Shown: positions 51,888 through 60,295 of the stretch, piece by piece
Layout of the letters: each line of letters starts with the position of its first letter
Numbering within the stretch: the stretch's first letter is position 1
Origin: Mycobacterium sp. SVM_VP21
GTDB taxonomy: Bacteria > Actinomycetota > Actinomycetes > Mycobacteriales > Mycobacteriaceae
Assembly: GCA_024758765.1 (NCBI GenBank)
Contig: CP101406.1
Span: forward strand, 1,054,001-1,118,000
DNA length: 64,000 nucleotides
Reading direction: 5' to 3'
Program-made: the position numbers and the translations under genes
Notes under the pieces: generated by a model
Told to the model about the DNA's origin: nothing
The model's database searches: none
The model's input: the letters and a program-made list of their open reading frames with translations, nothing else

Positions 51888-53579
51888 CTACGTCTCCTTG
51901 CCGAAGAGCTTCGTGCTCAACCGCTCGAACTCGTCACCCCAGCCGGAGTTGTCGGTGCGAGCCAGCCCGCCCAGCTCGACGTTCACCGTACCGGCCTGCT
52001 TCCCGGGCGGGGGCGATGAGCACGCGCCAGCGTGCGAAGAGAGACCCGGCCGCGTCGACTCCGGGCTGATCCGAATCCAGATCCGGCGGCGGCGCACCAC
52101 CAGCGACACCACCAGCCCCGCCATCATCGTCATCGCGAACACCAGCACCCAGAGCTCGGCCGGATCGTGCGAGACCTGGATGTTGACGAACGGCACCGCA
52201 CCGTCGAAGCGCACCTTCGTGCCGTCATCGAGGCGGATCTGTTCGCCGGCCTTCAGGTTGGACCGCGCCACCTTGGTCAGCCGGCCCTGGTCAATCAGCC
52301 GGGAATCCAGGGTGAACAGGCTCTGCGGCCGGCCGGTGTCTAGTCCGGTGTCGCCGCGGTAGACGTCGATCGCGACCGCGGGGTCGTTCATGGCGGGGAA
52401 TGCCGACGACAGCAGCCGGTTGTCGAGCTGTTCGGTCGGAGCGAACAGGCCCTGGATGCCGATCTGGTGCTTGCGGCGCTCGCTGGCGTCGGGATAGACC
52501 CCGGCCGGGGGATCGATACGGATCGCGCCCGACGACAACAGCGTCAGCGGGTTGTCCGGGCGGAACTGCACCGTCTGGGTGCGGGTCTGTCCGTCCGGGA
52601 AGGTCACGGTGAAGGTGGGCGCGTAGCCGTGCCCCTGCAGGTAGGCCCGCACGCCGCCGACCCGCAGCGGATGGTTGACCTCCAGCAGGTAGGGCCGCCA
52701 CTGGCCGGTGCGCAGGTCCTCGCCGGCCTGGTAGTCGATGTGCGCGGTGAAGGCGGTCGCCAGACCGGAGACCAGATAGTCGGCGGTGAAGTCGTTGACC
52801 CGCACGCACAGCGGGTGCAGCTTGGTCCCGTCGACGGTGGCGCCGGCCCGGAACGAGTCGAACGCAGCCGGCGACGCCGAGCAGAATCCCGGTCCGCCGT
52901 CGGCGATGACCATCACGTTGCCCTCGTAGCCGAACATCCGGCCGAGGGCGACGGCGGCCAGCAGACCCAGTAGCGCGAAATGGAAGATCAAGTTGCCGAA
53001 TTCGCGCAGATAGCCCTTCTCCGCCGAGACTTCGACGGTGCCTTCCGGTGGCGACCCGCTGCGGCCGTCCGCAGAGCGGGTGATCCGTCGCCAGCCGCGC
53101 AACTCTGCGGCCATCTGGGCGCCGAGCTCGTCGGCGTCACCGGCCAGCTGTGTCGTGGCGTGTTTGGGCAGCCGAGACAGGTTGCGCGGTGCCGCCACCG
53201 GGGTGGCACGCAGGTTGCGCAGATGTTCGAGGGTCCGCGGGGTCAGACAACCGATCAGCGACACGCACAGCAGCACGTAGATGGCGGTGAACCAGAAGCT
53301 GGAAAAGACGTCGAATGCCTCCAGCTGGTTCAGCCACGGACCCAGTACCGGGTGCAACGCCAGGTACTCCTCGACCTTGGCGGCGTTGAGGCTGCGTTGC
53401 GGCAGCAGTGCCCCGGGGATGGCGGCCAGCGCGAGCAACACCAGCAGCACCAGCGCGGTGCCCATCGAGGTCAGCGCCCGCCAGGTGTTGCGGACTTTCG
53501 CGGTGAGCAGACGCAGAATCGCACGCGGCGAACGCCGCGGGTGCGATTCTGTGTCTGCTCGCGGTGGAGAAGCGGCCAT
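51888..53579 (-). CDS. resB: Cytochrome c biogenesis protein ResB
   Basis: 563 residues. Four membrane helices (about 37-57, 88-108, 195-215, 465-485) with a large extracytoplasmic domain between the third and fourth; ends in a soluble tail. Segments PGALLPQRSLNAAKVEEYLALHP, EKGYLREFGNLIFHFALLG and NHPLRVGGVRAYLQGHGYAP are ResB-typical. Partner of CcsA. The ATG at 53579 overlaps the ccdA stop (ATGA), but this N-terminus is about 30 residues longer than I expect (Rv0528 is 529), and that extra part coincides with a long hairpin, so a later start is possible. Confidence 0.93.
   Translation of the reverse strand: MAASPPRADTESHPRRSPRAILRLLTAKVRNTWRALTSMGTALVLLVLLALAAIPGALLPQRSLNAAKVEEYLALHPVLGPWLNQLEAFDVFSSFWFTAIYVLLCVSLIGCLTPRTLEHLRNLRATPVAAPRNLSRLPKHATTQLAGDADELGAQMAAELRGWRRITRSADGRSGSPPEGTVEVSAEKGYLREFGNLIFHFALLGLLAAVALGRMFGYEGNVMVIADGGPGFCSASPAAFDSFRAGATVDGTKLHPLCVRVNDFTADYLVSGLATAFTAHIDYQAGEDLRTGQWRPYLLEVNHPLRVGGVRAYLQGHGYAPTFTVTFPDGQTRTQTVQFRPDNPLTLLSSGAIRIDPPAGVYPDASERRKHQIGIQGLFAPTEQLDNRLLSSAFPAMNDPAVAIDVYRGDTGLDTGRPQSLFTLDSRLIDQGRLTKVARSNLKAGEQIRLDDGTKVRFDGAVPFVNIQVSHDPAELWVLVFAMTMMAGLVVSLVVRRRRIWIRISPESTRPGLSSHAGACSSPPPGKQAGTVNVELGGLARTDNSGWGDEFERLSTKLFGKET
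53505..53560. repeat. Long imperfect inverted repeat at 5' end of resB
   Basis: Arms GAGCAGACGCAGAATCGCAC (53505-53524) and its near-exact complement ending GTGTCTGCTC (53560) pair with one mismatch over 20 bases; the interior GCGGC...GCCGC extends the stem to about 25 base pairs around a small loop. It lies about 6-25 codons inside the annotated resB frame, just after the ccdA stop. Confidence 0.85.
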
Positions 53580-54358
53580 CAGATCGGCAGCCTGACATCA
53601 GAGACCAGGCCGTCACGGACCGCGGCCACGAAGTGGTCCCATACGCCGGTGACCAGAGCGAGCCCGACCGCGATCAGCAATACCCCGCCCAGAACCTGGA
53701 TCGCCCGGGTGTGGCGGCGCAGCCAGCTCAGCCCGGCCACCGCGCTGGCCGATCCGAACGCCAGGGCCACGAACGGGATGCCCAGGCCCAGGCAGTAGGC
53801 GATCACCAGCACCACGCCGCGGGCCACCCCGGCGCCGTCGGTGGTCGAAGCGACCGCGATCACCCCGGTCAGGGTCGGCCCCAGGCACGGGGTCCAGCCG
53901 AGCGCGAACACCGCGCCCAGCAGCGGTGCACCGAACACGGTGGACAGCTGCTGCGGGGTGAAGCGGAGTTGGCGCTGCAGTGCGGGAACGAATCCGATGA
54001 ACACCAGGCCCATCAGAATCGTCACCGCGCCGCCGACCCGTTGCAGCAGCACCTGATTGGTGATCAACGTGGTGGTCATGCCCAGCACGGCCACCGAGCC
54101 CAGCAGGAACACCGCGGTGAACCCGGCAACGAACAGCGCCGCCGACCCAGCGACGCGCCACCTCGCGCCGGGCGGGGCTTTGCGGGTGTCGGGGTCGGGC
54201 CGTTCGTCGACACCCACCACCGCCGCCAGGTAGGACAGGTAGCCCGGTACCAACGGCACCACGCACGGCGAGGCGAACGACACCAGCCCGGCCAGGGCCG
54301 ACACGGCGACGGCCAACAACAGCGGGCCGGTGGTGGCGGTGGCGGTGAAGCCGCTCAC
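53579..54358 (-). CDS. ccdA: Cytochrome c biogenesis protein CcdA
   Basis: 259 residues, DsbD-core fold with six membrane helices; passes electrons from cytoplasmic thioredoxin to the extracytoplasmic side. Redox Cys are visible in VSFASPCVVPLVPGYLSY (about 26-43) and LGWTPCLGPTLTG (about 155). GTG start overlaps the resA stop, and its own stop overlaps resB, so the operon is tightly coupled. Confidence 0.95.
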   Translation of the reverse strand: MSGFTATATTGPLLLAVAVSALAGLVSFASPCVVPLVPGYLSYLAAVVGVDERPDPDTRKAPPGARWRVAGSAALFVAGFTAVFLLGSVAVLGMTTTLITNQVLLQRVGGAVTILMGLVFIGFVPALQRQLRFTPQQLSTVFGAPLLGAVFALGWTPCLGPTLTGVIAVASTTDGAGVARGVVLVIAYCLGLGIPFVALAFGSASAVAGLSWLRRHTRAIQVLGGVLLIAVGLALVTGVWDHFVAAVRDGLVSDVRLPI

Positions 54359-54954
54359 GACGCCGCCTCGGTGCTTTCGGCAGCCAGCCGCTGCACGACG
54401 GGCTGCAGGTCTTCGGCCAGCACTTCACGCAGGAACACCGCCGCGACCCGGTGCTGCCGGTCGAGCACCATGGTCGCCGGGATCACCGACGAGGGATAGC
54501 GGCCGCCGAACGCAATCATGGTGCGCATCGCCGGGTCGTAGATCGAGGGATAGGTGATGCGCCGATCGGAGATGAAGTCGCGGGAGGCCTGCGGCTCGGG
54601 GTCGCGGACGTCAATGCCCAGGAATGCCACCCCCTGAGCGCGGGTGTCGTCGTAAACCTTTTGCAGTTGGCTGATTTCGGTACGGCAGGGACCGCACCAC
54701 TGCCCCCAGACATTGACGACGACGACCTGGCCGGCGAAGTCGTCGACGCCGATGGTGCGCGACGGGTCCATCAGGTCGGGCCCGGAGATCGGGCCGGGCC
54801 GGCCGCGGGCCTCGGGGGGATCGTAGAAGATGTCGGTCTTTCCGCCGGGCGAGACGAACTCGAAGGTGCCGCCGTGAGTGACGGCGTCGTCGCCGACCGA
54901 GCAGCCCGAGATCAGGGCGGCCAGCACTGCCCCGACAATCAGCACTGCCCGCAT
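54355..54954 (-). CDS. resA: ResA/TlpA-like thiol-disulfide lipoprotein
   Basis: 199 residues. Lipobox LISGC (Cys18) for membrane anchoring. Thioredoxin-fold AhpC/TSA-Redoxin domain with WGQWCGPC (Cys87, Cys90) and the cis-Pro strand SSVIPATMVLD. Keeps the haem-binding Cys of apocytochrome c reduced, with electrons from CcdA. ATG 54954 is two bases after the phosphoglycerate mutase-like stop (TGACGATG). Rv0526 equivalent. Confidence 0.93.
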   Translation of the reverse strand: MRAVLIVGAVLAALISGCSVGDDAVTHGGTFEFVSPGGKTDIFYDPPEARGRPGPISGPDLMDPSRTIGVDDFAGQVVVVNVWGQWCGPCRTEISQLQKVYDDTRAQGVAFLGIDVRDPEPQASRDFISDRRITYPSIYDPAMRTMIAFGGRYPSSVIPATMVLDRQHRVAAVFLREVLAEDLQPVVQRLAAESTEAAS

Positions 54955-54956
54955 CG

Positions 54957-55565
54957 TCAGCCGCCGGCCGGAACCTGGTAGTCGACGTCGACGAGACGAT
55001 CGCCGTCGTAGATCAACGTGGTCACCGAGCCCACGCCGCATTCGCGCCGGCGCGGATCGTGCCAGAGCCGGTTGCCGGTGAGGTGCTGGCGCGCCGTCCA
55101 GACCGGCAGCTGGTGGCTGACGCACACCACCTCGTGGCCGGCGCCGCGAGCGCGGGCCTTGCTCACCGCGGTGGCCATCCGGGCCGCGATCTGGTCGTAG
55201 GGCTCGCCCCACGACGGGGTGAAGGGGTTGCGCAGGTGCCACCAGAATCGTGGGTTGCGCCAAGCGCCGTCGCCGGGCGAAACACGCTTGCCCTCAAAGA
55301 AGTTGGCCGACTCGATCAGGTCCTCGTCGGTGTCGATGGCCAGGTCGTGCCGGGCGGCGATGGGGGCGGCGGTCTCCTGGGCGCGCTGCAGCGGCGAGGC
55401 GATCACCGCGACGATATCGCGGTGAGCCAGCAGGTCGGCGGCGGCGACCGCCTGGGCGCGGCCGGTATCCGAGAGCCGGAATCCCGGCAGCCGGCCGTAG
55501 AGAATGCCGTCGGGGTTGTGGACCTCGCCGTGGCGGATCAGGTGGACGCGGGTTTGTTCTGCCAT
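54957..55565 (-). CDS. Histidine phosphatase family protein (phosphoglycerate mutase-like)
   Basis: 202 residues. Catalytic RHG in HLIRHGEVHNPDGILYGRLPG (Arg11, His12), second phosphate-binding Arg in SPLQRAQETA (about 60), and the C-terminal HEVVCVSHQLPVW His. Same length as I recall for Rv0525. A phosphatase of unknown substrate embedded between hemL and resA; ATG overlaps the hemL stop (ATGA). Confidence 0.93.
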   Translation of the reverse strand: MAEQTRVHLIRHGEVHNPDGILYGRLPGFRLSDTGRAQAVAAADLLAHRDIVAVIASPLQRAQETAAPIAARHDLAIDTDEDLIESANFFEGKRVSPGDGAWRNPRFWWHLRNPFTPSWGEPYDQIAARMATAVSKARARGAGHEVVCVSHQLPVWTARQHLTGNRLWHDPRRRECGVGSVTTLIYDGDRLVDVDYQVPAGG

Positions 55566-56884
55566 CAGGGTTTCGGCTCTCCGGTGGTGGCGGCGGCACG
55601 GGCCGCGGCGGGTAGCGCCGAGGCGATCCGGTCGAAGGCCTCGTCGGTCAGGGCAGCTGAGACGAACCAGGCCTCGAAGGCACTGCAGGGCAGGTAGACG
55701 CCGGCTTCCAGCAGGGCGTGGAAGAACGCCGGGAAGCGCCAGGTGTCGCTCGCGCGGGCGGCAGCGAAGTCGGTGACGGGTTCGTCGGCGAAGAACACGC
55801 TGAACATGTTGCCGGCCCGCGGAATCTGGTGCGCCACACCGGCCTCCGTCAGCGCTTCGGCCAGCATCGCGGTCAACCGGTCGGCGTTCTTGTCGAGTGC
55901 GGCGTAGACGTCGTCGTCGGCGGCGCGCAGCGTGGCCAAGCCTGCGGCGATGGCCACCGGGTTCCCCGACAGCGTCCCGGCTTGATAGACCGGCCCCAGC
56001 GGTGCCAGTCGGTCCATCACCTCGGCCCGGCCGCCGAACGCCGCGGCCGGCAGCCCACCGCTGATCACCTTGCCGAAGGTGAACAGGTCGGCGTCGACGG
56101 GATCGATTCCGTACCAACCGCTTCGGCTCACCCGGAAGCCGGTCATCACCTCGTCGACGATCAGCAGCGCCCCGCGCGCGGCGGTGATCGCCCGCAGTTC
56201 GGCGTTGAAGCCGGGCGCCGGCGGCACCACACCCATGTTGCCGGGGCTGGCCTCGGTGATGACGGCGGCGATCTGGTCGCCGAATTCGGCGAAAGCCTCG
56301 CGCACGGCATCGATGTCGTTGTAGGGCAACACGATCGTGTCGGCGGCGGTGGCGCCGGTGACGCCCGGTGACGACGGCAAGCCGAGGGTGGCGACCCCGG
56401 AGCCGGCGTCGGCAAGCAGGGCGTCGACGTGGCCGTGGTAGCAGCCGGAGAACTTAATGACCTTGGCCCGGCCGGTGAAGCCGCGGGCCAGCCGCAGTGC
56501 GCTCATGGTGGCCTCGGTGCCGGAGTTGACCAGCCGGAGCTTCTCCACCGCCGGCACCCGGGCGATGATCTCGGCCACCAGCGCGGTCTCACCGCGGGTG
56601 GGCGCCCCGAAGGACAGGCCGGTTCCGACGGCATCGCGGACCGCCTCGACCACCGCGGGATGGGCGTGGCCCAGGATCATCGGGCCCCAAGAGCAGACCA
56701 GGTCCACATAGCGGTGGCCGTCGGCGTCGGTCAGCCAGCAACCCTGCGCCTCGGCGATGAAGCGGGGCGTGCCCCCCACCGCCGAGAATGCCCGGACCGG
56801 TGAGTTGACGCCGCCGGGGATCACCGCGCAGGCCTCGGCGAACAACCGCTCCGATACCGCTGTGGCCTGATCCGCATTACCCAC
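55565..56884 (-). CDS. hemL: Glutamate-1-semialdehyde 2,1-aminomutase
   Basis: 439 residues, PLP enzyme (class III aminotransferase fold). Makes 5-aminolevulinate for haem, supplying the cytochrome maturation genes downstream. [14 protein letters not shown] at the N-terminus, [17 protein letters not shown] (about 119), [12 protein letters not shown] (about 240) and the PLP lysine in [18 protein letters not shown] (about Lys272). GTG start. First gene of the hemL-resA-ccdA-resB-ccsA operon. Confidence 0.97.
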   Translation of the reverse strand: MGNADQATAVSERLFAEACAVIPGGVNSPVRAFSAVGGTPRFIAEAQGCWLTDADGHRYVDLVCSWGPMILGHAHPAVVEAVRDAVGTGLSFGAPTRGETALVAEIIARVPAVEKLRLVNSGTEATMSALRLARGFTGRAKVIKFSGCYHGHVDALLADAGSGVATLGLPSSPGVTGATAADTIVLPYNDIDAVREAFAEFGDQIAAVITEASPGNMGVVPPAPGFNAELRAITAARGALLIVDEVMTGFRVSRSGWYGIDPVDADLFTFGKVISGGLPAAAFGGRAEVMDRLAPLGPVYQAGTLSGNPVAIAAGLATLRAADDDVYAALDKNADRLTAMLAEALTEAGVAHQIPRAGNMFSVFFADEPVTDFAAARASDTWRFPAFFHALLEAGVYLPCSAFEAWFVSAALTDEAFDRIASALPAAARAAATTGEPKP

Positions 56885-56976
56885 GGCGACCAGTGTCCCA
56901 GTTCGCGCGACATCGCTCGACTACAGGGTGTAGTTGAGGGTTGATGTGGGTGGGCGGCCGGAGTTGGATGGCAGTC

Positions 56977-57360
56977 ATGCAACTACCGCAGCGGCTGGCC
57001 CGGTTCAACCGGCATGTGACCAACCCGATCCAGCGAATGTGGGCAGGCTGGGCGCCGACGTTCGGAATCCTCGAGCACGTCGGGCGGCGCTCCGGCAAGC
57101 CCTACCGGACCCCGCTGACCGTGTTCAGCACCGACGATGGGGTGGCCATTCTTCTCACCTACGGCCCGGATCGGGATTGGTTGAAGAACATCACCGCCGC
57201 GGGCGGTGGCACCATGCGCCGGCACGGCAAGACCATCGGTGTCACCGAACCGCGGGTCGTCAGCAAAGCAGAGGCGGCCGAGCACGTGAGTCCGCGGACC
57301 CGCAGGATCTTCGCCCGGCTGCCGTTCGAGCAAGCGGTACTGCTCACCAGGCAGGGCTGA
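56977..57360 (+). CDS. F420-dependent nitroreductase-family (Ddn-like) protein
   Basis: 127 residues from ATG 56977 (an ATG at 56941 is in frame but unlikely). Family block LEHVGRRSGKPYRTPLTVF (about 35-53) and VAILLTYGPDRDWLKNITAAGGG, with the opening MQLPQRLARFNRHVTNPIQR typical of one mycobacterial Ddn-like branch and the end LPFEQAVLLTRQG. Expected F420H2-dependent oxidoreductase. A deleted relic of a sister gene follows after three bases. Divergent from hemL. Confidence 0.88.
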   Translation: MQLPQRLARFNRHVTNPIQRMWAGWAPTFGILEHVGRRSGKPYRTPLTVFSTDDGVAILLTYGPDRDWLKNITAAGGGTMRRHGKTIGVTEPRVVSKAEAAEHVSPRTRRIFARLPFEQAVLLTRQG

Positions 57361-57363
57361 ACG

Positions 57364-57468
57364 GTGCAGTTCTCCAAGAGACGCGCCCGGTTCAATCGGC
57401 TCGTGACGAACCCGCTGCTCGGGCGCGCCGGGGTGCCGCACACCCTGCTGCTCACCCGGTTCGGCTGA
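57364..57468 (+). pseudogene. Internally deleted Ddn-like relic
   Basis: An in-frame 34-codon reading (GTG start) begins QFSKRRARFNRLVTNPLLGR and ends HTLLLTRFG, matching the extreme N- and C-termini of the gene just upstream (QLPQRLARFNRHVTNPIQR ... VLLTRQG) but missing the roughly 90-residue middle, including the whole F420 site. It looks like the leftover of a tandem duplicate after a clean in-frame deletion. It may still be translated as a peptide. Confidence 0.65.
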
Positions 57469-57483
57469 TCAGATCCCTGCCAG

Positions 57484-58707
57484 GTGTACCGTTTGCCGGT
57501 GTCCGCCGCCTCATCCCAGTTGGCCCGGCTGCTGGCACCACTACCGGTGCCGGAGTTCCTCGATGAGGTGTTCGGGTCCGGGCATCGCCACATCAAGCGC
57601 AGCGACCCGACGTATTTCAGCTCACTGCTGCGCGGGCCGTCAGCCGCCGAGGAACTGCTGGAGCACGTTCGCCCCGACCCGACCGGAGTGCACGCGGTGC
57701 GCGGCGAGGCGCACCGGGATGCGGCAACCTACCGGCTAGCCAACGGCACGCTGGACCTCGCGGCCGTCCAGCGCGACCTGGCCGGCGGCTACACCGTCGT
57801 CCTGGATCACCTGGAACGCCACGTGCGGGCGCTGGGTGAGCTGGCGAACGCCATCGAAGTCGAGTTGAACTACGCCACCCAGGTCAACGCCTACATCAGT
57901 CCGCCCGGATCGCAGGGCTTCCTGCCGCACTGCGACCACCACGACGTGCTGGTGCTGCAGATCCACGGCAGCAAGACGTGGTACCTGTACGGCGAGGCGG
58001 CCTTGGCGCCGCAGCAGATGCAGCGCCGCAAGGAGATCAGCGAGATCTTCGGCGCGGATCTGCCGAGGCCGACCGGCCTGCTGCTCGAGACCGGGGACAC
58101 CCTGTATCTGCCGCGCGGCCGAGTCCATGCCGCCGAGGCCGGCTCCGAGCCGTCGGTTCACCTGACCGTCGGCATTCACGTACCGAGCGTGCTCGACCTG
58201 CTAACCCACATGCTGCAGCACCTGAGTTTCACCGACGACCGCATCCACACCCGGCTCCCCGCCCGCCATTTGGTGGACGACGACGTGCGGGCGAGCCTGC
58301 CCGGCATGATCGGCGACGCCGTGGACGTCCTTACCGATTCCACGGTGATCGCCGCCGGGCTGGACGCGTTCGCCGATCTATTGGTCCGGCGGGGCCGCTG
58401 CCCACCGGTCGGGCAGATCTCCCGCCTCGTCGACATCGGGGCCGAGACCCTGGTGACCAAGCACCAGCCGCTGTACTCGCGAGTGGTCAACTCCGGCGAT
58501 CGCGTCGGACTGCAGTTCGCGCAGCTGCTGATCAGCGCCGGCGCCGACCACGAACCCGCTATGCGGTTCCTGTCTCGCAGCAGTGCGCCGTTTCGGGTCG
58601 CTGAACTGCCCGGACTCACCGCCGCCCAGCAGATCGGATTGGCCCGGCAACTGATCACCGCCGGCTTTCTACTCCGACTGCCAACCGAACCCATAAATGC
58701 GAAATAA
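57484..58707 (+). CDS. JmjC/cupin-domain oxygenase (ribosomal oxygenase-like)
   Basis: 407 residues, cupin_4/JmjC (COG2850-like) type. Iron site HCD in GFLPHCDHHDVLVLQIHGSKTWYLYG (about 143-170) and a distal His in LYLPRGRVHAAEAG (about 205), with a winged C-terminal helical region (about 260-400). Bacterial relatives hydroxylate ribosomal protein residues using 2-oxoglutarate; the target here is unknown. GTG 57484 or GTG 57499 may be the start. A hairpin follows the stop. Confidence 0.85.
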   Translation: MYRLPVSAASSQLARLLAPLPVPEFLDEVFGSGHRHIKRSDPTYFSSLLRGPSAAEELLEHVRPDPTGVHAVRGEAHRDAATYRLANGTLDLAAVQRDLAGGYTVVLDHLERHVRALGELANAIEVELNYATQVNAYISPPGSQGFLPHCDHHDVLVLQIHGSKTWYLYGEAALAPQQMQRRKEISEIFGADLPRPTGLLLETGDTLYLPRGRVHAAEAGSEPSVHLTVGIHVPSVLDLLTHMLQHLSFTDDRIHTRLPARHLVDDDVRASLPGMIGDAVDVLTDSTVIAAGLDAFADLLVRRGRCPPVGQISRLVDIGAETLVTKHQPLYSRVVNSGDRVGLQFAQLLISAGADHEPAMRFLSRSSAPFRVAELPGLTAAQQIGLARQLITAGFLLRLPTEPINAK

Positions 58708-58723
58708 CGCCGCTAGATCGATC

Positions 58724-58758
58724 CGTGATTCCTAGGAAATTTCCAGGAATAAATCACG
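58724..58758. repeat. AT-rich inverted repeat between cupin and PPE genes
   Basis: CGTGATT near 58724 pairs with AATCACG ending 58758, and the central CCTAGGAAATTTCCAGG contains the palindrome GGAAATTTCC, giving a bulged hairpin. AT-rich compared with the surroundings. It could be the terminator of the cupin gene or an upstream site for the PPE gene that starts 56 bases later. Confidence 0.5.
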
Positions 58759-58813
58759 ATTTGCGGTAATAGAATTTCCGGGTGGAGTGCGTCGGGAAGG
58801 CCCGTGGCTGATC

Positions 58814-60277
58814 ATGACGGAACCGATCTGGATGGCATCGCCGCCCGAGGTGCACTCGACGCTGCTCAGCAGCGGGCCCGGCGCCGGTCCCCTGCTGGCA
58901 GCCGCGGGCGCGTGGGAGTCGCTCAGCAGCGAATACAGCGAGGTGGCCGAGGAACTCGCCGCGAAGCTCGCGGCGGTGCAAAGTTCGGCGTGGCAGGGGC
59001 CCAGCGCGGAGTCATATCTGGCCGCCAACGTGCCCTACCTGACCTGGCTGACCCAGGCCAGCGTCGACAGCGCGGCGGCAGCAGCCCAGCAACACACCGC
59101 AGCGACCGCCTACGTCACCGCCCTGGCGATGATGCCGACCATGGCCGAGCTGGCCCTCAATCACGCGGTGCACGCCGTGCTGGTGGCGACGAACTTCTTC
59201 GGGGTCAACACGATTCCGATCGCGGTCAATGAAGCTGACTACACCCGGATGTGGATTCAGGCGGCGACCACGATGGCCACCTACCAGACTGTGGCTGGTT
59301 CCGCTGTTGCCGCGACACCGCAGACCGCCGCCGCGCCGCAGATCGCAGCGGCCACCACCACCGGACCCACCCATGTGCATCGCCACCAGAATGAGCCGGG
59401 CGGCCAGCCGGCCACCCAGGACAGTGACAGCGTGACGAGTCCGGAGTGGTGGGAGAGCAGGGCCGACCAGCTGTTGACAGCGCTTCAGAACGATCTGGCC
59501 TCCCCCGACCCAATCCAATCAATCCTGTCCGACGGCTTCCTGCAGGGCGTACTACCGCACTACGGCGGCGAGGTGATCAGTGGCCTGTCCGCACCGCTGT
59601 CGGCACTGAGTCCAGTCATGTACGGGCTGATAGCGCCGGCCCTGGCGTCGAGCGCCTTTGCGGGTACCTCCGGACTGGCCGGCCTGGGCGCCATCCAAGT
59701 GACTCCGGTAGCGGGCGTCGTCCCCGACGCCCCGGTGCAGACGATCCCCGCCCCGGCCGGCAACGTGGCGCCGGTGCCGGCCATGTCCGGCACCGTTGCC
59801 GGCACAACGCCGGCACCCGGGATTCCCGCGACCGGCGGTACGGCGGCACCGCCCGCGGCGCCCCCGGCGGTCGGCACGCCAGGATTCGCCTTCCCGTATC
59901 TGGTCGGCGGGCCCGGCGTGGGCTCCGGCGCGCCGATGCCGGCGCAGTCCACGATGGGAACAGCTCGGCGCGCCGCCGCGGCCAGCGGCGCCACGGCCGC
60001 GACTACCGAGGAATCGGGCCGGCGCGGGCGCCGCCGCCGGACCAAGCTGACCGACCCCGGCTACCGCTACGAGTACCTGGATTCCGACGCATCGGTGGGC
60101 GCTTCGGAGCACGGTGCCGGGATGCTCGGGTTCACCGGCACGGTCCGCTCCGAGCGAGGCGTCACAGCGGGCGGACTGACCATCCTGGCCGGCGAGGAGG
60201 CCGCCGACCGCCCCACGGTTCCGATGGTGCCCAACACCTGGGAGCCCGGCGACGCCTGCGAGGACCCGAAAAGCTAG
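58814..60277 (+). CDS. PPE family protein, PPW subfamily
   Basis: 487 residues from ATG 58814. N-terminal PPE domain (about 1-165): [21 protein letters not shown], with [11 protein letters not shown] (W-x-G) near 60. A Pro/Ala/Gly-rich middle (about 170-430) follows. The C-terminus carries an RRGRRRR patch and the PPW hallmarks: a GFxGT-type GFTGT and P-x-x-P-x-x-W as PMVPNTW near 475. PPE-PPW proteins are ESX-exported and envelope-associated. No PE gene precedes it here. Single standing PPE. Confidence 0.92.
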   Translation: MTEPIWMASPPEVHSTLLSSGPGAGPLLAAAGAWESLSSEYSEVAEELAAKLAAVQSSAWQGPSAESYLAANVPYLTWLTQASVDSAAAAAQQHTAATAYVTALAMMPTMAELALNHAVHAVLVATNFFGVNTIPIAVNEADYTRMWIQAATTMATYQTVAGSAVAATPQTAAAPQIAAATTTGPTHVHRHQNEPGGQPATQDSDSVTSPEWWESRADQLLTALQNDLASPDPIQSILSDGFLQGVLPHYGGEVISGLSAPLSALSPVMYGLIAPALASSAFAGTSGLAGLGAIQVTPVAGVVPDAPVQTIPAPAGNVAPVPAMSGTVAGTTPAPGIPATGGTAAPPAAPPAVGTPGFAFPYLVGGPGVGSGAPMPAQSTMGTARRAAAASGATAATTEESGRRGRRRRTKLTDPGYRYEYLDSDASVGASEHGAGMLGFTGTVRSERGVTAGGLTILAGEEAADRPTVPMVPNTWEPGDACEDPKS

Positions 60278-60295
60278 CTCAAGTCGCTGGCCGCG

